Below, piece by piece: positions 35,283 through 45,300 of a stretch of DNA of 64,000 nucleotides; position 1 is the first letter of the stretch, and each line of letters opens with the position of its first letter. The notes beneath the pieces are model-generated. The model was not told where the DNA came from, searched no databases, and was given only the letters and a program-made list of their open reading frames with translations. Origin of the DNA: Antedon mediterranea (taxonomy: Eukaryota > Echinodermata > Crinoidea > Comatulida > Antedonidae); the NCBI RefSeq assembly GCF_964355755.1, contig NC_092676.1, positions 5,870,288-5,934,287 on the forward strand, in the 5' to 3' direction. The position numbers and the translations under genes are program-made.

Positions 35283-37683
35283 TTAATCAGCATATAGTGA
35301 TAACAAGTATTTTTTGACCTGTTTTTTTATACATTTATTTTGTTTCTTTAAAATAACCGGTTTATTACCACGCTTACAAGCGAATTCTTTCCACAATTTT
35401 GGTCCATATATGTGTATAAACTGTTGACTGCAAGTTAGTCTAGTGAAGGGAATTTCGAATTCAGTTTCTGTTCTGAGGTTATGAGTAGGCCTAATACTGT
35501 CACAGTAATTAAAACTATTTAAAATGTGATGTGGTAATTCATTGAATTTTACGTTTGCCATAAATCCTATGACGTTTACTTTGTAAATATTATAAACGTT
35601 TAATATTTTTAGTTTCTTAAACAGTGGCTGTGAGGCTTGTCTGGGTTTAGAGATGGTGATGCATTTTACAACTCTCTTTTTGAGTTTTAGTATTGCTTCT
35701 AACGTGCTCTTGTATGTATTTCCCCATATTAAGTTACCATACTGAAGATGAGGTAATACTAAGGTGTTATAAAGACTAATACGGACTTTATGAGGAAAGA
35801 ATTCTCTTACTTTTAAAAGTATACCAGTTTCCCTAGACATTTTTTCCCAATAAACTGTATGTAATGTTTCCAGTTAAGATTTTCGTTTAAAATTACATTT
35901 AGAAATGTCACATTTTCTTTTCTATGTTATAATACATTATTCATTTTTATTTCAAACTGGTTTTTGTCAAAGTACTTTTGGTTAGTTCTAAAAACAACGT
36001 AATTAGTTTTGCTGACATTCAGTAACAGCTTATTTGCTTTAAGCCATACGTTTATTTTTTCTAGTTCAATATTCATAGTATGGTTTAACATTGTAGGGTC
36101 ATCTCCCCTTGTTATACAAGTTGTGCCGTCGGCAAAACTAATTATATCTATTTTACTACTTGCTCGACTTATATCATTGATGTAAATCAAAAACAAAAGT
36201 GGTCCTAAAACAGCCCTGTGGCACCCCTATATTGGTGTCTTTTCAACATGATGATCTACCATTGGCATAAACATATTGTTTGCGGCCACTTAAATAGTTT
36301 CTAACCCACATTAATACGATGCCTCTTATACCATAATGCGCCAATTTGCTCAACAGAATACTGTGATCGATAATGTCAAACGCTTTTGACAAATCCATAA
36401 AGGTAGTAAGTGCATATTCCTTTTTTTCAAATGCATTTAATATTCTATGGACCAAGTCGATCATAGCAGGGGAAGTTGAGTGTTTATTTCTAAATCCATA
36501 TTGATTGTTGCTTAACACTTTAAATTTTGTAAGATAATTGTATAATTGATTATGGATAATCTTTTCAAAGACTTTCGAAAAAATGAGCAACAGCGATATG
36601 GGACGATAGTTTGAGGCCAAATGGCGGTCCCCTTTTTTATGTATAGGAACTACTTTGGAAATTTTTAACTTCCCTGGTATCAGTCCAGTTTGAAGTGAAA
36701 AATTAAAAATATATGTCAGCGGCTTTAAAATATTGTATTTTACTTCCTTTACAACTTTTGCTGAAATGTCATCAAATCTGGGGGCTTTGTTTGAATCGAG
36801 AGATTCAATAACTTTTAGTACATCCTTCTCATCAACATAGTAAAAAAACATTGAGTTGCGTTGTTTGTTTGTGAGGTATTCAGAATATTTTGTCGTAGTA
36901 GACTCAATATTGTCTCGAACCTTACAACCTACATTAATAAAATAATCATTAATGTGATTTACAACATTTTCGCAGCCATGTATAGTTTCATTGTTATGTG
37001 TAGAAGAAGACGGAACTTTAGTTTTTCCTTTATTCGGATCAATTACATCATTTATAACATTCCATGTTTTTTTAATATTACCATTTGTTCGGTTGAAAAA
37101 ATTTTCATAATACATCTTTTTGGCGATTTTGTACGTGCGTGCAAAAGCTTTTTTAAATTCTTTATACGCATTTTGACAGTAGGGTGTTTTATGAACCTTT
37201 TAAACAGTACATGATTTATTTACTAGACCTTAGTAACCCAGAACTCATCCAGGGCTGTTTGAATTTGTCGTACTGTTTTGATGACTTTACCGTTTTTTTA
37301 AGGTGTTTGTTATATAGAAACTTAAAATTATCCAGAAAATCATTATAAGCGATTTCTGGATCAGTCGCTTCATATACTCCAAGCCACTCTGCACTTAACA
37401 AATCATTATTTAGTTCCATAATATTTCTATTGTTAACTATATACGTGTCACATGAGACTGAGGTGCCTTTATTCATGTGCAGAGTGAGTTATTTGATATA
37501 CTGGTAAATGGTCGGAAATGTCCGAGATTAGTATACCAGATAGAACTTTTTCGGAAATTGTATTTGAAAATATGTTGTCAATTAGTGTTACTGACTGATC
37601 TTGTATTCTAGTTGGTCTAGATATAGATGGATAAAACGAGTGCGACATCATTATTTCAATAAAATCATTTACATCACTTAATG
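35283..37683 (-). pseudogene. 5'-truncated, inactive LINE: endonuclease end plus reverse transcriptase (unit A)
   Basis: Read on the minus strand, the pieces in order are: an APE-type endonuclease end (37470-37683) with the S-D-H-L-P-V motif; a linker with PWMSSGLL (37216-37476); a reverse transcriptase (36243-37115) with VVPIHKKGD, NYRPISLL, YGFRNKHST and DLSKAFDIIDH; a catalytic segment (35927-36196); and the C-terminal domain (35283-35840) with LPHLQYGNLIWG. The catalytic box reads FADG where active enzymes have F/Y-x-D-D, so one metal-binding aspartate is lost. At least three frame breaks are present. The clade looks CR1/L2/Jockey-like, which a phylogeny would have to settle. Confidence 0.8.
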
Positions 37684-37691
37684 TGTGTAAT

Positions 37692-37706
37692 AGTGTAGAC
37701 AGGGCT
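37692..37706. mobile_element. Possible single Harbinger-like MITE end
   Basis: GTGTAGACAGGGCT followed by TAA matches the right end of the MITE at 13314-13540. No matching left end was found, so it is a relic or a coincidence. Confidence 0.3.
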
Positions 37707-37748
37707 TAAGAGAGTATACTGATCATAAATAGTATTGGGTGATACTAC

Positions 37749-37942
37749 CTTACTTTTATCATGCTTTTTAATTATTTTCTGCGCCTTTTTCGTAAACAAA
37801 TGAGTGGAGTATTCCCTTTGGTAATCCCATGCAATGTTTTTGTCATTCTCTCTCAGATCAAATCCATTCCACATCTTGCGCTTACCGGGGAAAAGATAGT
37901 CACTCTCGTGGGTGTAGAAGTCTTTGGGCCCCGTAATAAATC
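37749..37942 (-). pseudogene. Orphan arylsulfatase-like exon (unit A)
   Basis: A single open exon on the minus strand. It has a good acceptor (TTCTTCTTGTAG at its 5' side) and a GT donor (AAGTAAG then GTAGTATC) at its 3' side. The translation includes ITGPKDFYTHESDYLFPGK, WNGFDLRENDKNIAWDY, EYSTHLFTKKAQ and IIKKHDKSK. This matches the part of arylsulfatase B-like sulfatases where G-x-D-(Y/F)-Y-x-H is followed by Y-S-T-x-(I/L)-F-T-x-x-A. I find no flanking sulfatase exons, no catalytic C-x-P-x-R exon and no start, so it cannot make an enzyme by itself. It is probably a fragment carried here by an insertion or rearrangement and then duplicated with the unit. Confidence 0.7.
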
Positions 37943-38481
37943 CTACAAGAAGAACACCAAAACAAGGTTATGTATGTCTACTGTACACCTATGTTTTCGA
38001 CTAAGCGAATCTATTCGCACAATCAAAGATTTCTGAGTTCCGACTGGTTGTATATTTGTTCGTATCGCTAACGTAGATTCAAATGAATACGCATGCGCGT
38101 TGACGCTTCGTGGGAATGTTCGATTATTTGAACAAGCACGAATGTTAGTAGAGCAGTTCACGCCATAAAAATAGCCAAGTTGTGCACTTTATTACCAAAG
38201 AAGCATGAAACTTGCCACAAAGTTTCTTTGATGTATATAGATTCAAAATATTGGGGGGTGCCAAGTGTCCAACGTCCGGTATGGCGGCCATCGTGATTTC
38301 AAAATGGCCACCATAAAAACAAAAAGTGTTCATATCTTGGCAACTATAAACAGTAGAGACTTGATTCTGGTGTTAAATTGTTCACAAACCACATATTTCT
38401 ATTTGCTCTATTGAAAAGTTTCGTCCAAAAATGACCGGAAATGACATTTCTTCCAGTTTGACCTTTGACCTCTTATATGTA

Positions 38482-38660
38482 TATCTCAGTAACTACTGAT
38501 CATTTTCAATCGATTTTGGTGTCATTTTGTTCAGAATAGAGACATTTATATTTGTAGTAATAAAAATACAATTTATAACCTTTGACATATATAATTATGT
38601 GAACATACTGTATGTGGTTTACACTGGTATAAATGCACCTAATTTTTTACCGAAATAAAT
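38482..38660. repeat. Left arm of an inverted repeat around the unit A minisatellite
   Basis: This sequence, including CATTTTCAATCGATTTTGGT, recurs as its reverse complement at about 41805-42012, with small indels. The pair flanks the minisatellite. It could be two oppositely oriented copies of a dispersed element or the ends of one larger element. Confidence 0.7.
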
Positions 38661-39412
38661 GACACTTCATGCAAAAATGACCAGAAATTATTATTCTGAA
38701 TTTTTTACTTTTGATGTGATAGGATAGGCGTAAAGTATGACAGAGAAACAGCAATCACTGAGCTCATCTATGCGGACTTGTTTGCTTATAAACTGTGATG
38801 TGTCAATCATTAGATAAAAGTTTTGGTCCTCTCTCCTTCATCTTTTCTTTTTTTTAAATGTATTATACCATATGGATAATTTTCTGAAATAAAAGTTGAA
38901 TTGAATTGTTAGATGCCATTTGGAAATATTTTTGATGTAAAGTAGCATTCTTTCGTTGGCCTCTTTGATGTTGAGACAAGTTCGGAAAGTTCTCATTTTC
39001 ATGAGTTAAGAGAACACCTTCTTTCAAAGTACTTACTACAAACTTATCCTGTATTTGTGCAGTAGACCTACTTTCATTAGTCAAAAACTCAGATAATTCT
39101 TGTTCATTTTCGTTGCATCTAAAAAAACGTACTTCATTTTTATGGTAATGGGCCTTTGCTGTAAACCTTTCATTGGAATCCTTTTCCTCGATTTTCTCTA
39201 GTCATTGATATTTTAGCAAAATCCAAACCAAATCAATTCATAAAAGACATCTCAATATAATTATTCAAGTAATCCTCAAATTAGTGACATGGACCTACAA
39301 TATACTGTTCTGTACAAGTCCTTTATAGGCATCCACCTGGGGACTTTCACTTTGAAGGTCTTGGTCTCCTAATCAAACAAGAAACAATGTCTGATTTAAT
39401 CAATCAAAGTAA

Positions 39413-41400
39413 TGGGTCCAGATAAAGACCATCCACAGGAAAAGAAGGGGTGTAAGACCATCCACAGACAAAGAAGGGGGTATAAGACTATCCACAGACA
39501 AAGAAGGGGTATAAGACCATCTACAGACAAAGAAAGGGGTATAAGACCATCTACAGACAAAGAAAAGGGGGTGTAAGACCATCCACAGACAAAGAAGGGG
39601 GGTGTAAGACCATCCACAGGCAAAGAATGGGATGTAAGACCATCCACAGACAAAGAAGGAGGTATAAGGCCATCTACAGACAAAGAAAGGGGTGTAAGGC
39701 CATCCACAGAAAAACAAGTGAGTGTAGGACCATCCATAGACAAAGAAGGGGGTGTAAGACCATGCACAGACAAAGAAGGGTGTAGGATCATCCACAGACA
39801 ACGAAGGGGGTGTAGGACCGTCCACAGACAAAGAAGGGGGTGTAAGACCATCCACTGACAAAGAAAAGGGTATAGTCCCACTTACAGACAAAAAAAGGGG
39901 TATAAGACCTTCAACAGACAAAGAAGGGGGTGTAGCACCATCCACGGACAAAGAAGGGCTGTAGGACCATCCACAGACAAAGAAGGGGATGTAAGACCAT
40001 CCACATACAAAGAAGGGGGTATAAGACCATCCACAGACAAAGAAGGGGTATAAGACCATCCACAGACAGAGAAGGGGGTGTAAGACCATCCACAGACAAA
40101 GAAGGGGTGTAAGACCATCCACTAACAAAGAAAGGGGTGTAAGACCATCCACACACAAAAACAGGGGTGTAATACCATCAACAGACAAAGAAAGGGGTGT
40201 AATACCAACAACAGACAAAGAAGGGGGTATAAGACCATCCACAGGCACAGAAGGGGTATAATACCGTCCACAAACAAAGAAAGGGGTGTAAGACCATCCA
40301 CAGACAAAGAAGGGATGTAGGACCATCCACAGAAAAAGCAGGATGTGTAAGACCATCCACTGACATAGAAAGGGGTATAGGACCACTTACAGACAAAGAA
40401 GGAGGTATAAGACCATCCACAGATAAAGAAGAGGGTGTAGGACCATCCACAGACAAAGAAGGGGGTGTTGGACCATCCCCAGACAAAGAAGGGATGTAAG
40501 ACAACCCACAGACAAAGAAGGGGATGTAAGACCACCCAAAGACAAAGAAGGGGTTGTAAGACCATCCACACACAAAGAAGGGATTATAAGACCATCTACA
40601 GACAAAGAAAGGGGTGTAGGACCATCCACAGGCACAGAAGGGGGTATAAGACCATTCACAGACACATAAGAGGGATATAAGACCGTCCGCAGACAAAGAA
40701 AGGGGTGTAAGACCATCCACAGACAAAGAAGGGGATATTTGACAATCAACAGACAAAGAAGGGGGTGTAAGACCATCCACAGACAAAGAAGCGGGTGTAG
40801 GACCATCCACAAACAAAGAAGGGAGTGTAGGACTATCCAAAGACAAAGAAGGGGTGTAAGACCATCTACAGACAAAGAAAGGGGTGTAAGACCATCCAAA
40901 CACAAAGAAAGGGGTGTAGGACCATCAACAGACAAAGAAGCGGGTGTAGGACCATCCACAAACAAAGAAGGAGTGTAGAACCTCCACAGACAAAGAAGGG
41001 GTGTAAGACCATCTACAGACAAAGAAAGGGGTGTACGACCATCCACACACAAAGAAACGGGTGTAGGACCATCAACAGACAAAGAAGGGGTGTAAGACCA
41101 TCTACAGACAAAGAAAGGGGTGTAAGACCATCCACACACAAAGAAAGGGGTGTAAGACCATCCACATACAAAGAAAGGGGTGTAAGACCATCCACAGACA
41201 AAGAAAGGGGTGTAAGACCATCCACAGGAAAAGAAGGGGGTGTAATACCATCAACAGACACAGAAGGGGTATAAGACCATCCACAGACAAAGAAGGGGGT
41301 ATAAGACCATCCACAGACAAAGAAAGGGATATAAGACCATCCACAGACAAAGAATGGGGTATAAGACCATCTACAGACAAAGAAGGAGAAGTAGGACCAT
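39413..41400. repeat. 29-30-bp minisatellite of unit A
   Basis: About 67 tandem copies of a unit such as TGTAAGACCATCCACAGACA followed by AAGAAGGGGG. The G run varies in length, so units are 29 or 30 bases. The minus strand has long open stretches of ten-residue repeats (SLSVDGLTPP-like) in several frames, which follow from the near-30-base period. There is no start context or flanking exon, so I do not call a gene. Confidence 0.95.
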
Positions 41401-42170
41401 ATTAACCGAGGAAGCATACAAAAAGAAGATGCAATCAAAATAGGCCTACCACTTGGAAAACAATAAATTGTAGAATAACTGAGGCTTGATTCTTGAAATA
41501 GAAATGGTTCTTTGTAAGGTCATTAATAATATATTGATATAAACACGATCATCATACTATTCATTTGACATTCAAATACAGTCTATCTCGAAAACTGAGT
41601 ACATACTATAAACTTTTCGAGGTTTTACAGTTTTTCATAACATGTGTGTTATTTCCTCTGTCAATCTATTACAACTTTTAGCGAATCAGAAGGTGCCAAC
41701 ATCAATGAACTAATGGTACCACCAAGCACAATGTTTACCAATTTTATGTACTATATACAATTTAAGACCATTAATCATTTAATATAATTACGCCTATTAG
41801 GTCAAAGTCCAAAATTAGGTGCATTTAAGACCAACAAAAAACACATACAGTATATTCACATAATTAAAAATCAATAAATAAATGTCAAAGGTCATAAATT
41901 GTATTTCCGGTCATTTTATGTGAAAATGTTTCATTACTACAAATATAAATGTATTTATTCTGAACAAAATGACACCAAAATCGATTGAAAATGACCAGTA
42001 GTTACAGATACTCGGGGTACAGCAAAAGAAGCTGTAATGACGTCATAAGACTGGATGTGACGTCACATACGCGTCAATAACCTAGCTACCAAAAAGTTTA
42101 TACAGCTATACGGTACCATATTTGAGACGTCATATGACTGCATCCGGTTTGAAATTTACGTTTTTACTGG
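41401..42170. other. Spacer between unit A minisatellite and gene 3 promoter
   Basis: Contains the right arm of the inverted repeat (about 41805-42012) and the TGACGTCA pair. No gene is supported. The same spacer follows the minisatellite in unit B (58750-59519). Confidence 0.6.
42038..42065 (+). promoter_or_regulatory. Pair of CRE palindromes upstream of gene 3
   Basis: TGACGTCA at 42038-42045 and again at 42058-42065, with centres 20 bases apart, about 255-280 bases before the start codon. The same pair is upstream of gene 4 (59387-59394 and 59407-59414). Gene 2 has no equivalent because its upstream sequence differs beyond about 24330. ATF/CREB-type binding is inferred from the consensus. 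Confidence 0.45.
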
Positions 42171-42231
42171 ATTGTACGTTTTTACCGAAACGCCTGCATG
42201 GTTTGCAAATGAGTTTATTAACGGCATGTAT

Positions 42232-42256
42232 GCAAATTAGGGTGGGTATTTAATCA
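42232..42256 (+). promoter_or_regulatory. Core promoter candidate of gene 3: octamer and TATA-like box
   Basis: ATGCAAAT at 42232-42239, followed by GGGTATTTAATC. It has the same arrangement as genes 2 and 4. Confidence 0.5.
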
Positions 42257-42318
42257 ACGACCGCCATTTTTCCGGCAAACATCCAATTGCCTCCACCGTG
42301 GTGTTACCGTTATCCCAG

Positions 42319-45300
42319 ATGATGGGAAATTTGCAGTTACTGTCCGCTGTTATTTTTAGCGTTACGTTCTTCGTGTTTGCATTCGCTAAGCCTAAGGTTA
42401 AACATAATTAAATGACATTGCTTGCTTTAGGCGTGGTTACTTCATACTTACTTAAACTGTATTGTTTATAGTGTATTATGTATGTGCAATTAATGACCGT
42501 AAGTTTGTATTGTTTGTTTTGTTTATTCTATAGGGCTATGATGTTGAAACCCGTCAAAATGAAGACGGCGTAGTCACCATACCTGCTAACTGTGACCGAC
42601 AACTGGAAAGCGAAACAGGATGCATTACTTCTCCGAACTGGCCTAGAAAATCCGTCGACTTTAATGAATGCCAAATCCGAGTAAAGATACCAGACCCGAA
42701 CAAACGTATTTTATTAACATTCAATAACTTTACTCTAGAAGGAACCACATCTTGTGACGATGGAAATTACGTTGAGGTAAAGAAAAATACCGCAGATAAA
42801 CACTTCTGCTGGAAACCGATTATCCATGTTGGCGAGTCGGTTACCTACTCTAGCGTAGGTCTTACTCTTTATACAACCAGATTAGCAAATCGGTTACAGA
42901 GTCAGTTAACTACCAATCTCTACTGCTATTGCATTGTATACTATCAATATTTAACCTCCAATTATAGCTCTAATTCCCTATTCCCCACTACTGATTCTGG
43001 TTTTTCAGATTCGTGACACGAAGACCAACCGACAAAATCGTTATTGCGGAACATCTTATCCTTTTACCTGGCTAACCGATTCTAATGAGTTGTCGGTCAC
43101 CATGAATGCTCTCAGCAGTAAAGTCTTCAACCGATTCAATGCTACCTACATTACTTTAGAAAAGGCACCATCTAATGGTAAATATTGGCCTCTTAAATGT
43201 AATGAAACAACTATAATCTAAAATGTAATATAAAGATGATTTTATTTTCCGTCAAACGACATGCATGACACTAGCTTTAAGCTCACAAGGACACGACGGA
43301 AGGACGTAACCTCCCAGCGTATTGATGTACTACGATAAGCGGTGTCGGGACGACTAATATACAGGATAAAAATATATATGGCACCGGTTTATTTAACCAA
43401 AATCTTATGCTCTATAAAATTAATTTATTCCACAGGTTGCAGTATTGTACTTGTAAACGAGATTGGAAGATACAGTAGTTCCACGGAGGTTCACGTTAAA
43501 ACTCCGTGGTCATGTGAAGCTGTTATACTAGCACACCCTAATGAACGAGTGTTGGTGTCATTCAAGGACCTTTATATTCCAAATTGTGACCACAAAATTG
43601 AGGTAGGAGTGTACTTTTGAATTTCAGAAACGGCAGCCTTCTAAACAGACCGCTTCATTCACAACCCACAGCATAATCAAGTCAAATCAAGTATCATTTA
43701 TTATCATTTGTTTTAGGAAAAACATAGAAATTCTGTTTGCTCTGTTGGCGGAGCACAATATCCAACGGACACAACACGAACTCAAAAACAAAAACATTAC
43801 AAAAAAAAGTGTCTACATCATATTTAAGGCTCTAATAGCTCCTGGAAAGAAACTATTTGTAAATCGTGCCTTATTGGCCTTAATAGAACGAAATCGCCGA
43901 CCGCTGCGCATCAACTGGAACATACTAGAGGCCGGATGAAATTGATCATCTTTGATAGCCACTGCCTTTTTCAGAAGACGATCCGAAAATATGTTCTCCA
44001 AAGGCAGTTGTGCAGATCCAATTATACGCGATGCGGTCTTGACTATTCTATTTAGGTCACGCTTTTCATTTTCGGTAGCGCTACCGAACCATACCGTTAA
44101 AGAATACGTTATTACACTCTCTATAACTGACCTATAGAAGGACGACATTATTTCAGAGTTTATACCAAATGATTTAAGTCTACGTAGGAAGTAGATTCTT
44201 CTTTGGGCCTTTCTAATAATGTTACGTGTGTTAATATGCCACTTCAGATCATTTGAAATATAAATACCCAAGAATTTAAATTCTTCTACAAACTCAACTG
44301 ATATACCATTAATAAATATTGGATATTTGACATTAAGTGATTTACGGAAGTCTACAACCATTTCTTTAGTCTTAGATACATTCAAGAACAGATTGTTTTC
44401 GTTACACCAGTCTACAACTCGTTTAACTTGGTTGCGATAATTATTTCCGTTATTTTGTAGATGCGAGATCTTCTGACTGGACGATCTCAAGCTGTCTGCG
44501 GAAAACATGCGTTTGTGTCTTGGACGTCTGATTCAAACCAGGTTGCAATTACATTTGACCGCTCAGATTCACGAACGTCTGTCCTCTTTGAGTACGAGTT
44601 TCTTCTTCGATCCAGAAACGAAAGTATGCACCAACAATATTTTCACCGCTATGGTTCATGAGAACCGTATTGAACTTTCAACATCCATTCAACATATCCA
44701 TATATAATTTTATAATTATTTTTCTTCCAGGCTTGCAGCCCATTGGTCGTTGGTCTTCCAGTGGATGGACTCCGCTTAACGTCTCCACTATTTCCGCGTC
44801 CGTATCCTAGCAACCTGGATTGTCAAATCATCCTTAATACGGATTTTAATCAAGTTATCTCTTTAAATTTCTCTGAATTTACACTCGAACCTGCAACGGA
44901 AACAAATAAGATTGACTCTTGTGTGAACGACTACTTACAGGTAAGTATTCTCCGTATAAATAACTCATTTTGATACGGATAGCCATATGAATAACCTATT
45001 TTGATACGGCTACCCGTATGAATAACCTAGATTTGGGCTTAGCCCTAGCTAATGTACACCATGTCACGGACATCCTTTAATATTTTTTTTATATTGTCTT
45101 GATTAGATCCGGGACATTGCTACTGAAAGAATCTCCAGACTCTGCGGCAGCTACCACAACTTTTCTTGGACGTCACACAGCAACGAGGTTGTCCTTACAC
45201 TCAGAACCAATCATCTTCTGGATTACATCGGGTATAGCCTAATTGCGAAATCACTATTCAGACTTTCAAATCCAGGTAAGAAACATAATTTCAACAGTGT

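Larger units (their letters stand above)
24330..42170. repeat. Segmental duplication unit A (gene 2 plus spacer)
   Basis: Nearly identical sequence recurs in unit B, from the gene 2 promoter through the end of the spacer. Start codons of genes 2 and 3 are 17,815 bases apart. The left edge lies around 24330, where similarity to the gene 3 upstream sequence begins (GATTGTACGTTTT-like word). Unit A lacks the LINE in intron 4 and the solo LTR seen in unit B. Confidence 0.9.

Noticed and set aside
37749-38040. A plus-strand gene over the sulfatase-like exon
   Set aside because: The plus-strand frame has no family match. The minus strand has sulfatase motifs and both splice signals.
3408-41400. 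CRISPR-like arrays
   Set aside because: The tandem units are contiguous without unique spacers, and the genome is eukaryotic.
39396-41438. Minus-strand frames of up to about 330 residues with SLSVDGLTPP repeats
   Set aside because: They are explained by the 29-30-base minisatellite. Similar frames are open in all three minus readings, and unit B has different lengths and breaks. No signal peptide, domain or conserved start was found.
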